Assembly: GCF_020404845.1 (NCBI RefSeq)
Contig: NZ_JAIOJZ010000009.1
Span: 62,001 to 126,000, forward strand
Reading direction: 5' to 3'
DNA length: 64,000 nt
Source: Streptomyces hyderabadensis
GTDB taxonomy: Bacteria; Actinomycetota; Actinomycetes; Streptomycetales; Streptomycetaceae
Below, piece after piece: positions 16,507 to 25,015 of the stretch. The notes below the pieces were generated by a model that ran no database searches, was not told the DNA's origin, and saw nothing but the letters and a program-made list of their open reading frames with translations. Both the position numbers and the translations under genes were made by a program. Within the stretch, counting starts at the first letter, position 1. Each line of letters opens with the position of its first letter.

Positions 16507-18534
16507 ATGACTGAGCGTCAGAAGGACCGGCCGTGGCTCATGCGCACCTACGCCGGCCACTCCACGGCCGAGGCGTCCAACGAGCTGTACCGGCGCAACC
16601 TGGCCAAGGGCCAGACGGGTCTGTCGGTCGCCTTCGACCTGCCGACCCAGACCGGCTACGACTCCGACCACGTCCTCGCCCGCGGCGAGGTCGGCCGGGT
16701 CGGGGTGCCGGTCGCGCACCTCGGTGACATGCGCAGGCTGTTCCAGGACATCCCCCTGGAGCAGATGAACACCTCGATGACCATCAACGCCACGGCCATG
16801 TGGCTGCTGGCGCTCTACCAGGTCGTCGCCGAGGAGCAGGGCGCCGATATCACCAAGCTCCAGGGCACGACCCAGAACGACATCGTCAAGGAGTACCTGT
16901 CCCGGGGGACGCACGTCTTCCCGCCGGGGCCCTCGCTCCGCCTGACGACCGACATGATCGCGTACACGGTCTCCCACCTGCCCAAGTGGAACCCGATCAA
17001 CATCTGCAGCTACCACCTGCAGGAGGCGGGCGCCACGCCGGTGCAGGAGATCGCGTACGCGATGTCCACCGCGATCGCCGTGCTCGACGCGGTGCGCGAC
17101 AGCGGTCAGGTGCCGCAGGAGCGGATGGGCGACGTGGTCGGCCGCATCTCCTTCTTCGTCAACGCGGGCGTCCGCTTCGTCGAGGAGATGTGCAAGATGC
17201 GCGCCTTCGGCCTCATCTGGGACCGCGTCACCCGCGAGCGGTACGGCATCGAGAACCCCAAGCACCGCCGCTTCCGCTACGGCGTCCAGGTCAACTCCCT
17301 CGGTCTGACCGAGGCGCAGCCGGAGAACAACGTCCAGCGGATCGTCCTGGAGATGCTGGCCGTGACACTCTCCAAGGACGCACGCGCGCGTGCCGTGCAG
17401 TTGCCGGCCTGGAACGAGGCGCTGGGCCTGCCCCGCCCCTGGGACCAGCAGTGGTCGCTGCGCATCCAGCAGGTGCTGGCGCACGAGAGCGACCTGCTGG
17501 AGTACGAGGACCTCTTCGAGGGCTCCAAGGTGGTCGAGGCGAAGGTCGACGAGCTGGCCGGGGCGGCCTGCGCGGAGATGGAGCGCATCCAGGAGATGGG
17601 CGGCGTGATGGCCGCCGTCGAGTCCGGCTACCTCAAGTCCCAGCTGGTCGCCTCGCACGCCGAGCGCCGGGCCCGGATCGAATCGGGCGAGGAGAAGATC
17701 ATCGGTGTCAACGCCTTCGAGGGCACCGAGCCCAACCCGCTCACCGCCGACCTGGACACCGCGATCCAGACGGTCGACCCGGCGGTGGAGGCCCGCGTCA
17801 TCGCCTCGCTGCAGAACTGGCGGGACACCCGCTACCAGCCGCCCTTCAACCACCCGCGCCCCTGCAAGGCCCTGGAGAAGCTGAAGGAGGCGGCGCGCGG
17901 CACCGGCAACCTCATGGAGGCCACCCTGGAGTGCGCCCGCGCCGGCGCCACCACCGGCGAGTGGGCCGGGGCGCTGCGCGAGGTGTTCGGCGAGTTCCGG
18001 GCGCCGACCGGGGTGTCCTCGGCGCCGGTCGCGGTCACCGCCGAGGAGGGCTCGGCCCTGTCCGAGGTGCGCCGCAAGGTGGAACTGACGGCCAAGGAGA
18101 TGGGCGTCGGCAAGCTCCGCTTCCTGGTCGGCAAGCCCGGCCTGGACGGCCACTCCAACGGGGCCGAGCAGATCGCCGTCCGGGCCCGCGACGCCGGGTT
18201 CGAGGTGGTCTACCAGGGCATCCGGCTCACCCCGGAGCAGATCGTGGACGCCGCCCTCGCCGAGGACGTGCACGCGGTGGGCCTGTCCATCCTGTCCGGC
18301 TCGCACGCCCAACTGGTGCCGGACGTGCTCGAACGGCTCCGTGTGGCCGGTGCCACAGATATACCGGTGATCGCCGGTGGCATCATCCCGAACGGTGACG
18401 CCGAGGAACTGCGGGCCGCGGGAGTGGCCGCGGTCTTCACCCCGAAGGACTTCGACATCACCGGCATCATCGGCCGGATCGTCGACGAGATCCGGAACGC
18501 GAACAAGCTCGACCCCCTGGAGGTCCCCGCATGA
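16507..18534 (+). CDS. meaA: ethylmalonyl-CoA mutase (MeaA-type, B12-dependent)
   Basis: The 675-residue protein has a methylmalonyl-CoA-mutase-like barrel (about 1-510, with AFDLPTQTGYDSD and the substrate segment near residues 60-130) and a C-terminal cobalamin-binding domain from about residue 530, with the base-off motif DGHSNG (D-x-H-x-x-G) in VGKPGLDGHSNGAEQ. It rearranges (2R)-ethylmalonyl-CoA to (2S)-methylsuccinyl-CoA. It follows ccr by 18 bp, has GGAGG before the ATG and overlaps the next gene by 4 bp (ATGA). Confidence 0.95.
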   Translation: MTERQKDRPWLMRTYAGHSTAEASNELYRRNLAKGQTGLSVAFDLPTQTGYDSDHVLARGEVGRVGVPVAHLGDMRRLFQDIPLEQMNTSMTINATAMWLLALYQVVAEEQGADITKLQGTTQNDIVKEYLSRGTHVFPPGPSLRLTTDMIAYTVSHLPKWNPINICSYHLQEAGATPVQEIAYAMSTAIAVLDAVRDSGQVPQERMGDVVGRISFFVNAGVRFVEEMCKMRAFGLIWDRVTRERYGIENPKHRRFRYGVQVNSLGLTEAQPENNVQRIVLEMLAVTLSKDARARAVQLPAWNEALGLPRPWDQQWSLRIQQVLAHESDLLEYEDLFEGSKVVEAKVDELAGAACAEMERIQEMGGVMAAVESGYLKSQLVASHAERRARIESGEEKIIGVNAFEGTEPNPLTADLDTAIQTVDPAVEARVIASLQNWRDTRYQPPFNHPRPCKALEKLKEAARGTGNLMEATLECARAGATTGEWAGALREVFGEFRAPTGVSSAPVAVTAEEGSALSEVRRKVELTAKEMGVGKLRFLVGKPGLDGHSNGAEQIAVRARDAGFEVVYQGIRLTPEQIVDAALAEDVHAVGLSILSGSHAQLVPDVLERLRVAGATDIPVIAGGIIPNGDAEELRAAGVAAVFTPKDFDITGIIGRIVDEIRNANKLDPLEVPA

Positions 18535-19505
18535 CCAGCCCCGCTCCCCAGGTCAACCGCCTGCGCCCCCGGCGCTCCTGCCTGGCGGTACCGGGTTCCA
18601 ACCCGCGCTTCCTGGAGAAGGCCCAGGGCCTCCCCGCCGACCAGGTCTTCCTGGACCTGGAGGACGCCTGCGCGCCGCTCGCCAAGCCCGAGGCGCGGCA
18701 CACCATCGTCAAGTTCCTCAACGAGGGCGACTGGACCGGCAAGACCCGCGTCGTGCGCGTCAACGACTGGACGACCGAGTGGACGTACCGGGACGTCGTG
18801 ACGGTGGTGGAGGGCGCCGGCCCGAACCTGGACTGCATCATGCTCCCGAAGGTCCAGGACGCCCAGCAGGTCGTGGCGCTCGACCTCCTCCTCACCCAGA
18901 TCGAGAAGACGATGGGCTTCGAGGTCGGCCGGATCGGCATCGAGGCGCAGATCGAGAACGCGCGGGGCCTGAACAACGTCAACGAGATCGCCCAGGCCAG
19001 CCCGCGCGTGGAGACCATCATCTTCGGCCCGGCCGACTTCATGGCGTCCATCAACATGAAGTCCCTGGTCGTGGGCGAGCAGCCGCCCGGCTACCCGGCG
19101 GACGCCTACCACTACATCCTGATGAAGATCCTTATGGCCGCCCGCGCCAACGACCTCCAGGCGATCGACGGCCCCTACCTGCAGATCCGCAACGTCGACG
19201 GCTACCGCGAGGTCGCCCGGCGCGCCGCCGCCCTCGGCTTCGACGGCAAGTGGGTGCTGCACCCGGGCCAGGTCGAGGCGTCCAACGAGATCTTCTCGCC
19301 CTCCCAGGAGGACTACGACCACGCCGAGCTGATCCTGGACGCGTACGACTACTACACCTCCGAGGCGGGCGGCAAGAAGGGCTCCGCGATGCTCGGCGAC
19401 GAGATGATCGACGAGGCCAGCCGCAAGATGGCGCTGGTCATCTCCGGCAAGGGACGGGCGGCCGGCATGCGGCGCACGTCGAAGTTCGAGACCCCGGAGG
19501 GCTGA
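18531..19505 (+). CDS. CoA-ester lyase of the CitE family (malyl/methylmalyl-CoA lyase)
   Basis: The 324-residue protein has the CitE/HpcH barrel signatures FLDLEDACAP (Mg2+-binding Asp/Glu), EAQIENARGLNNV and FGPADFM. In the ethylmalonyl-CoA pathway this enzyme (Mcl1) splits beta-methylmalyl-CoA into propionyl-CoA and glyoxylate. The pathway role is taken from the operon context. Its ATG overlaps the mutase stop. Confidence 0.9.
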   Translation: MTSPAPQVNRLRPRRSCLAVPGSNPRFLEKAQGLPADQVFLDLEDACAPLAKPEARHTIVKFLNEGDWTGKTRVVRVNDWTTEWTYRDVVTVVEGAGPNLDCIMLPKVQDAQQVVALDLLLTQIEKTMGFEVGRIGIEAQIENARGLNNVNEIAQASPRVETIIFGPADFMASINMKSLVVGEQPPGYPADAYHYILMKILMAARANDLQAIDGPYLQIRNVDGYREVARRAAALGFDGKWVLHPGQVEASNEIFSPSQEDYDHAELILDAYDYYTSEAGGKKGSAMLGDEMIDEASRKMALVISGKGRAAGMRRTSKFETPEG

Positions 19506-19510
19506 GCGCC

Positions 19511-20023
19511 ATGCAGTTCGGACGCACCTACGAGGAGTTCGAGGTCGGGGCGACGTACAAGCACTGGCCGGGCAAGACGGTCACGGAGTACGACGACCAC
19601 CTGTTCTGTCTCCTCACCATGAACCACCACCCGCTCCACATGGACGCCAACTACGCCGAGGGGACGACGGACTTCGGCAAGAACGTGGTGGTCGGCAACT
19701 ACATCTACTCGCTCCTGCTCGGCATGTCCGTCCCGGACGTCTCCGGCAAGGCGATCGCCAACCTGGAGATCGAGTCGCTCAAGCACGTGGCCCCGACCTT
19801 CCACGGCGACACGATCTACGGCCAGACCACCGTGCTCGACAAGTGGCCGTCCAAGTCGAAGGACGACCGCGGCATCGTCCACGTCGAGACCAAGGGCTAC
19901 AAGCAGGACGGCACGCTGGTCTGCGTCTTCCGCCGCAAGGTGATGGTGCCGACCGAGACGTACGTCAAGGAGCGCGGCGGCGAGCAGCCGGGCCGCCCCG
20001 AGCTGAAGGAACAGGGGAAGTAG
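19511..20023 (+). CDS. MaoC-type hydratase (mesaconyl-CoA hydratase)
   Basis: The 170-residue protein is a hot-dog-fold MaoC dehydratase with the catalytic Asp/His region LTMNHHPLHMDANYAE and VVVGNYIYSLLLGMS. In this operon it most likely hydrates mesaconyl-C1-CoA to beta-methylmalyl-CoA, the substrate of the lyase encoded just upstream. It is half the length of the fused double-hot-dog Mch of alphaproteobacteria, so it probably works as a dimer. Its stop (TAG) is directly followed by the ATG of the next gene. Confidence 0.88.
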   Translation: MQFGRTYEEFEVGATYKHWPGKTVTEYDDHLFCLLTMNHHPLHMDANYAEGTTDFGKNVVVGNYIYSLLLGMSVPDVSGKAIANLEIESLKHVAPTFHGDTIYGQTTVLDKWPSKSKDDRGIVHVETKGYKQDGTLVCVFRRKVMVPTETYVKERGGEQPGRPELKEQGK

Positions 20024-21229
20024 ATGAGCCGTCTCGCCCAGACCCACGGTCTCACGGACGTCCAGCGGGAGATCCTCTCCACCGTCCGGGACTTCGTGGA
20101 CAAGGAGATCATCCCGGTCGCCACCGAGCTGGAACACCGCGACGAGTACCCGCAGGACATCGTCGACGGACTGAAGGAACTCGGCCTGTTCGGGCTGATG
20201 ATCCCCGAGGAGTACGGGGGCCTGGGCGAGTCGCTGCTGACCTACGCCCTGTGCGTGGAGGAGATCGCCCGGGGCTGGATGTCGGTGTCCGGCATCATCA
20301 ACACGCACTTCATCGTGGCGTACATGCTCAAGCAGCACGGCACGCAGGAGCAGAAGGACCACTTCCTGCCCCGCATGGCCGCCGGCGACGTCCGGGGCGC
20401 CTTCTCGATGTCCGAGCCGGCGCTGGGCTCCGACGTCTCGGCGATCTCCTCCAAGGCGGTGAAGGACGGCGAGGAGTACGTCCTGAACGGCCAGAAGATG
20501 TGGCTGACGAACGGCGGGACGTCGTCGCTGGTCGCCGTCCTGGTCCGCAGTGACGAGGGTCACCCCGAGGGCACCGCGCCGCACAAGTCGATGACGACCT
20601 TCCTGGTGGAGAAGGAGCCGGGCTTCGGCGAGGTCCGCCCGGGTCTGACCATCCCCGGCAAGATCGACAAGATGGGCTACAAGGGCGTCGACACCACCGA
20701 GCTGATCATGGACGGCCTGCGCGTTCCGGCCGACCGGGTGCTCGGCGGCGTCACCGGCCGAGGTTTTTACCAAATGATGGACGGCGTCGAGGTCGGCCGC
20801 GTCAATGTGGCGGCGCGTGGCTGCGGCGTCGCTCAGCGTGCCTTCGAGCTGGGTGTCCAGTACGCCCAGCAGCGTCATACTTTCGGCAAGCAGATCGCCC
20901 GGCACCAGGCCATCCAGTTCAAGCTCGCGGAGATGGCTACCAAGGTGGAGGCGGCGCATGCGATGATGGTGAACGCTGCACGCAAAAAGGACTCGGGCGA
21001 ACGAAACGACCTGGAAGCGGGGATGGCCAAGTACCTCGCCTCCGAGTACTGCAAGGAGGTCGTGGAGGACGCCTTCCGGATCCACGGCGGGTACGGCTTC
21101 TCCAAGGAGTACGAGATCGAGCGCCTCTACCGCGAGGCGCCGATGCTGCTCATCGGTGAAGGCACCGCCGAGATCCAGAAAATGATCATCGGCCGCCGAC
21201 TGCTCGAAGAGTATCGATTCCAGGGTTAG
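20024..21229 (+). CDS. acyl-CoA dehydrogenase (probable methylsuccinyl-CoA dehydrogenase)
   Basis: The 401-residue flavoprotein has the FAD/substrate motifs AFSMSEPALGSDVSAI and IHGGYGFSKEYEIER, and Glu379 in IGEGTAEIQ sits at the usual catalytic-base position of medium/short-chain dehydrogenases. From context it oxidises methylsuccinyl-CoA to mesaconyl-CoA. The alphaproteobacterial Mcd is about 150 residues longer because of an N-terminal extension that is absent here. From about 20762 the codon usage loosens (TTT, CAA, CAT ACT, AAA, many T-ending codons) compared with the first 740 bp. Confidence 0.9.
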   Translation: MSRLAQTHGLTDVQREILSTVRDFVDKEIIPVATELEHRDEYPQDIVDGLKELGLFGLMIPEEYGGLGESLLTYALCVEEIARGWMSVSGIINTHFIVAYMLKQHGTQEQKDHFLPRMAAGDVRGAFSMSEPALGSDVSAISSKAVKDGEEYVLNGQKMWLTNGGTSSLVAVLVRSDEGHPEGTAPHKSMTTFLVEKEPGFGEVRPGLTIPGKIDKMGYKGVDTTELIMDGLRVPADRVLGGVTGRGFYQMMDGVEVGRVNVAARGCGVAQRAFELGVQYAQQRHTFGKQIARHQAIQFKLAEMATKVEAAHAMMVNAARKKDSGERNDLEAGMAKYLASEYCKEVVEDAFRIHGGYGFSKEYEIERLYREAPMLLIGEGTAEIQKMIIGRRLLEEYRFQG

Positions 21230-21239
21230 ATGTCCGGAT

Positions 21240-21276
21240 ACGGGGTGTTTTCTTGGAGAAGAAGGTCACACCCCGT
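21240..21276 (+). terminator. nested hairpin after the ethylmalonyl-CoA operon
   Basis: ACGGGGTGT (21240-21248) and ACACCCCGT (21268-21276) form a perfect 9-bp outer stem. Inside, TTCTT and AAGAA (21250-21263) form a second small stem around GGAG. It starts 11 bp after the operon stop and probably ends transcription before psd. Confidence 0.55.
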
Positions 21277-21310
21277 AGGCAGTGTTCGGCCGCCGACTCG
21301 GCTTCCTGGC

Positions 21311-21341
21311 TTACCCAGTTGCGGCGCGGAGCCGCTACGAT
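21311..21341 (+). promoter_or_regulatory. candidate promoter of psd-pssA
   Basis: TACGAT at 21336-21341 is a good -10; TTACCC at 21311-21316 is a weak -35 at a 19-bp spacing. The expected leader is about 52 nt. Confidence 0.4.
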
Positions 21342-21399
21342 CGCCGGAAAGCCGCCGTCCCCCGTCAGAGCGCGGCATCATCCGCTACGAAGGTCATCC

Positions 21400-22056
21400 A
21401 TGCCCCACAGCCAAACCTCTGCACCTCGCGACAGCCTGGCCGGCGTACGCCTCGCGCGCGGAGCATCGCCGTGGCTTCTGCCGACCGTCGCCACCGCAGC
21501 CGTCAGCCTCCTGCGCGCCCGCCGTTCCGGCGCCGCCAAGGCCGTCGCCGTCCCCGCCACCGCGCTCGCGGCGGGGATGCTGTGGTTCTTCCGCGACCCC
21601 GAGCGCGAGATCACCCAGGGCCGGGTCGTCTCGCCCGCCGACGGTGTGGTGCAGAGCATCATGCCGTGGAAGGACGGCCGCACCCGCGTCGCGATCTTCA
21701 TGAGCCCGCTCAACGTCCACGTCAACCGCGCCCCGCTGGCGGGCACGGTGACGTCGGTCGAGCACGTGCCGGGCGGCTTCGTTCCCGCTTTCAACAAGGA
21801 GAGCGAGAACAACGAGCGCGTCGTGTGGCACTTCGACACCGAGCTGGGCGACATCGAGATGATCCAGATCGCCGGCGCGGTGGCCCGCCGCATCGTCCCC
21901 TACGTGCCGCAGGGCACCAAGGTCGAGCAGGGCGAGCGGGTCGGTCTGATCCGCTTCGGCTCGCGCGTCGACCTGTACCTGCCGGAGGGCGTCGAGGTGG
22001 ATGTCGAGGTGGGTCAGAAGACGGTGGCTGGGGTGACTCGAATTGACCGTGGTTGA
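21400..22056 (+). CDS. psd: phosphatidylserine decarboxylase proenzyme
   Basis: The 218-residue protein is the short, actinobacterial/archaeal type. It has one N-terminal membrane-associated segment (about 25-62), the motifs WFFRDPEREI, SPADG and MSPLNVHVNRAP, and the self-cleavage site FGS near the C-terminus. Cleavage between Gly187 and Ser188 would give a pyruvoyl-Ser188 alpha chain of 31 residues. It makes phosphatidylethanolamine from phosphatidylserine. I chose the ATG at 21400 (AAGG upstream), which gives the usual family length; the frame is open from 21253. It overlaps pssA by 14 bp. Confidence 0.93.
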   Translation: MPHSQTSAPRDSLAGVRLARGASPWLLPTVATAAVSLLRARRSGAAKAVAVPATALAAGMLWFFRDPEREITQGRVVSPADGVVQSIMPWKDGRTRVAIFMSPLNVHVNRAPLAGTVTSVEHVPGGFVPAFNKESENNERVVWHFDTELGDIEMIQIAGAVARRIVPYVPQGTKVEQGERVGLIRFGSRVDLYLPEGVEVDVEVGQKTVAGVTRIDRG

Positions 22057-22897
22057 TCCGCAGACCCAGGCCGGATGGGTGCCGGAGGCCGACGAGGTGG
22101 ACGACGAGGAGGAGATGCCGCTCTCGCTCCGCCTGTCGATAGCCGACACGCTCACGCTCGGCAACGCCACGTGCGGCTTCATGGCGGTGTACTTCACCAC
22201 CACCGGCATCCTCATCCCGCACCTCATGGGCAGCGACGAGTCGGGCATGGCCCGGCACAGCGCGGCCACCGCGGTCATCCTGATGCTGTGCGCGGCGATC
22301 TTCGACCTGTTCGACGGTCTGGTCGCCCGCAAGCTGCGGTCGTCGCCCATGGGCGCGGAGCTGGACAACCTCTCCGACCTGATCAGCTTCGGCCTCGCGC
22401 CCGCGTACTTCGTCCTCGTCTACGGCATGGTCGCGGACGACGCCTACCAGCGGGTGGCGGCGGTGGGGGCGATCGTGGTGCTGCTGGCGGTGGTGCTGCG
22501 GCTCGCGCGGTTCTCCTGCGTCACGGTCAAGGACGGCACGTTCCAGGGCATGCCGTCGCCGTTCGGCGCGCTGACGGTGGTCTCCATCGTGCTGCTGGAG
22601 CTGCCGTTCGTGGCGACGCTGCTGGCGATCCTCGGCACCGCCTGGCTGATGGTGAGCCGGGTCGAGTACCCGAAGCCGCGGGGGCGCCTCGCCGTGGCGA
22701 TGCTGTCGTGGATCGTCCTGTCGATGGGGCTGCTGGCCGGCTGGGCGTTCGACGCGCCGAGCGGGCAGCTGCTGCTGCAGACGGGGTGTGCGTTGCAGTT
22801 GGTGATGGGGGCGGTGATCCCCCTGTTCGCCACGGCTCGCCGGGTGAACAATTTCCGTGACAACCGGCGGGAGGCGCGGGCCGCGCAGCTTCCGTGA
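22043..22897 (+). CDS. pssA: CDP-diacylglycerol-serine O-phosphatidyltransferase
   Basis: The 284-residue protein is a polytopic CDP-alcohol phosphatidyltransferase with the signature DGLVARK...GAELDNLSD (D-G-x2-A-R-x7-G-x3-D-x3-D, one residue shorter than the common x8 spacing), whose aspartates bind Mg2+ and CDP. It makes the phosphatidylserine used by Psd. The TTG at 22043 gives MTVVDPQ; a GTG at 22049 is an alternative. Both lie inside the end of psd, so translation is coupled. Confidence 0.92.
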   Translation: MTVVDPQTQAGWVPEADEVDDEEEMPLSLRLSIADTLTLGNATCGFMAVYFTTTGILIPHLMGSDESGMARHSAATAVILMLCAAIFDLFDGLVARKLRSSPMGAELDNLSDLISFGLAPAYFVLVYGMVADDAYQRVAAVGAIVVLLAVVLRLARFSCVTVKDGTFQGMPSPFGALTVVSIVLLELPFVATLLAILGTAWLMVSRVEYPKPRGRLAVAMLSWIVLSMGLLAGWAFDAPSGQLLLQTGCALQLVMGAVIPLFATARRVNNFRDNRREARAAQLP

Positions 22898-22912
22898 CGT
22901 CTGACTGTCGGT

Positions 22913-22953
22913 GGGCCCCGGACCCGGGTTGGGTTCGGGGCCCTCCGCTTTTT
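22913..22953 (+). terminator. terminator after pssA
   Basis: GGGCCCCG (22913-22920) pairs with CGGGGCCC (22936-22943), with a further ACCC/GGGT pairing inside and a short T tract at 22949-22953. Confidence 0.75.
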
Positions 22954-22980
22954 CGGCGCCCGGTGTCGGTGCGGGCGTCC

Positions 22981-23114
22981 CTGGGGGCTCCGCCCCCAGA
23001 CCCCCGGGCCTATGCCCACCCACCACCGACTCGGCGGGGTTCTCCAGCCCGTCCGGCGTTTGAGGACGAGGCCCGTTCAGGGCCGAAACGGGGGTCTGGG
23101 GGCAGAGCCCCCAG
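22981..23114. repeat. 134-bp inverted-repeat element with a conserved Streptomyces core
   Basis: The arms at 22981-23004 and 23091-23114 are 24 bp and pair with one mismatch. Each arm is itself a hairpin (CTGGGGGC, 3-nt loop, GCCCCCAG). The centre includes CCGTCCGGCGTTTGAGGACG (23050-23069), a string I recall as scattered many times in Streptomyces genomes. It lies between the convergent pssA and glycerate kinase genes, where it can also stop transcription from both sides. Confidence 0.7.
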
Positions 23115-23152
23115 GGTCGGGAACGGGAAGGGGCGGCGGGGGCGAAACTCCC

Positions 23153-24310
23153 CTACGCGACGAAGTCCCGCGCGATCGACTCCGCCACCCGCTCCAGAAT
23201 GGGCCCGGCATCCGCGATGCACTTCGCTACATCCGGCTCCGCATCCGTCAGCGGATACGCCCGCCGGATCCCGGCCCGCCCCAGCACCTCCGGCGCCAGC
23301 GCGAGCCGCCCGCACACCGCGACGACCTCCTTGCCCGCGGCCCGCGCCGCCGCCGCGACCCCCGCCGGTGCCTTGCCGTGCAGGGTCTGCTCGTCCAGCG
23401 AGCCCTCCCCGGTGATCACCAGGTCCGCCCGCTCCAGCGCCGGCGCGAAGCCCAGCACGTCCAGCATCACCTCGATGCCGGGCCGGAACCGGGCCCCCAG
23501 CAGCATCGCGCCGAAGCCGATGCCGCCCGCCGCGCCCGCGCCCGGGGACGCGGCGTACTCGGCGGCCCGCGCGCCCACGCCCTCCGTCCCCTCCAGCACC
23601 TTCGCGAAGTGCGCGAGGGCCGCGTCCAGGGCCGTCACGTCGTCCGGCGTGGCGCCCTTCTGGGGGCCGTAGACCGCCGGGGCGCCCTTCGGTCCCGTCA
23701 GCGGATTGTCGACGTCGCTGGCGAGCACCAGCTCCACCTCGGACAGCCGGGGGTCGAGGCCCGACAGATCGGCCGAGGCCAGGCCGGCGAGACCGCCCCC
23801 GCCCGGCGCGACCGGCTCCCCGTCCCCGTCCAGGAACCGGGCGCCCAGCGCGGCCAGCATCCCGGCGCCGCCGTCCGTGGTGGCGCTGCCGCCGACCCCG
23901 AACACGATCGTGCGCGCCCCCGCGTCCAGCGCGGCCCGCAGCAGCTCGCCGGAACCGTACGTCGACGACGTCAGCGGTGCGAGGACGCCCTCCGGGAGCC
24001 GCTGGAGGCCGCTGGCCTCGGCCATCTCGACCACCGCGGTGCCCTCGCGCAGCGCGTACGCCGCCGTCACCTCGTCACCGAGCGGCCCGGCGACCCGCAC
24101 CTCCCGGCGCTCGAACCCGGCCGCCACCGCGGCGGCCACCGTGCCGTCGCCGCCGTCGGCGACGGGCAGCGCCGCCACGGCGAGGTCCGGCACGACCCGG
24201 CGCAGTCCGGCCGTCACCCGCCGGGCGACCTCGACGGCCGTCAGCGAACCCTTGAACTTGTCCGCGGCGACGAGCACCCGGCGGGCCCCGTCCACTGCAG
24301 CGTCAGCCAC
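23153..24310 (-). CDS. glycerate kinase (GlxK/GarK family)
   Basis: The 385-residue protein carries the type I glycerate-2-kinase signatures VLVAADKFKGSLTA at the start, PVADGGDGT, GVGGSATTDGGAGM and TGEGSLDEQT. It phosphorylates D-glycerate with ATP, linking glyoxylate/glycerate metabolism to glycolysis. Glyoxylate is also released by the nearby ethylmalonyl-CoA pathway, a possible metabolic link but not proof. The GTG at 24310 is preceded by GGGGAG. Confidence 0.92.
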   Translation of the reverse strand: MADAAVDGARRVLVAADKFKGSLTAVEVARRVTAGLRRVVPDLAVAALPVADGGDGTVAAAVAAGFERREVRVAGPLGDEVTAAYALREGTAVVEMAEASGLQRLPEGVLAPLTSSTYGSGELLRAALDAGARTIVFGVGGSATTDGGAGMLAALGARFLDGDGEPVAPGGGGLAGLASADLSGLDPRLSEVELVLASDVDNPLTGPKGAPAVYGPQKGATPDDVTALDAALAHFAKVLEGTEGVGARAAEYAASPGAGAAGGIGFGAMLLGARFRPGIEVMLDVLGFAPALERADLVITGEGSLDEQTLHGKAPAGVAAAARAAGKEVVAVCGRLALAPEVLGRAGIRRAYPLTDAEPDVAKCIADAGPILERVAESIARDFVA

Positions 24311-24367
24311 CTTGATCTCCCCTTGCTCTCCGAGCCTTGCGCACGTCAAGGCAGTCGCGCCGCTGCG

Positions 24368-24397
24368 ACCCTAACCGGAGGACACCCGCGCCGTCAT
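24368..24397 (-). promoter_or_regulatory. promoter of the glycerate kinase gene
   Basis: On the minus strand ATGACG (24397-24392) and TAGGGT (24373-24368) are separated by 18 bp. The expected transcription start near 24361 gives a leader of about 50 nt. Confidence 0.55.
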
Positions 24398-24479
24398 GCC
24401 CTGCCCACACCGTGGAACCCGCCGTGTGCCCGGCCGCGGAGTGCGCCGGACCCGGCGCCGGGCTCGTTAGGCTTCCGGG

Positions 24480-24974
24480 ATGAGCACTGCTGACTACGCC
24501 ACCTACATCGCCGGTCTGCCCCGCGTCCTGGCCGGCGCCGCCGCGGTCTTCCGGGACGCCGGGGGCCGGGTGCTGCTCGTCGAACCCAACTACCGCGAGG
24601 GGTGGACGCTGCCGGGCGGGACCATCGAGTCCGACGCCGGGGAGACCCCGCGGCGGGGCGCGTGGCGGGAGACGCTGGAGGAGATCGGCCTCGACGCGCG
24701 GATCGGCCGGCTGCTCGCGGTGGACTGGTCCAGCGGTGCGGGCCGGCCGCCGATCGTGGCGTACCTGTACGACGGCGGGGTGCTGTCGGAGGACGACCTC
24801 AAGGCGATCCGGCTGCAGGAGGAGGAGCTGCTGTCCTGGCGGCTGGTGCCGCGCGAGGAACTCGGCGACCACCTGCTCGGTTCCCTGCACGGCCGGGTGC
24901 TGGCCGCGCTGGACGTGCTGGCGGACGGCTCCGGCACGGCCGAGCTGGAGGACGGCGTACGGGTCGACCGGTAA
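24480..24974 (+). CDS. Nudix hydrolase
   Basis: The 164-residue protein has a Nudix box in GGTIESDAGETPRRGAWRET followed by LEEIGL. The second half (E-x7-R-E-x2-E-E-x-G) is canonical, but the first spacing is G-x7-E instead of G-x5-E because of a two-residue insertion (SD). The substrate is unknown. The ATG at 24480 has no ribosome site; TAGGCT at 24468-24473 lies 6 nt upstream, which fits a leaderless transcript. Confidence 0.88.
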   Translation: MSTADYATYIAGLPRVLAGAAAVFRDAGGRVLLVEPNYREGWTLPGGTIESDAGETPRRGAWRETLEEIGLDARIGRLLAVDWSSGAGRPPIVAYLYDGGVLSEDDLKAIRLQEEELLSWRLVPREELGDHLLGSLHGRVLAALDVLADGSGTAELEDGVRVDR

Positions 24975-25015
24975 AACGTTCGCCGGACACCTACCGGCGC
25001 CCTACCCTCGACCGC

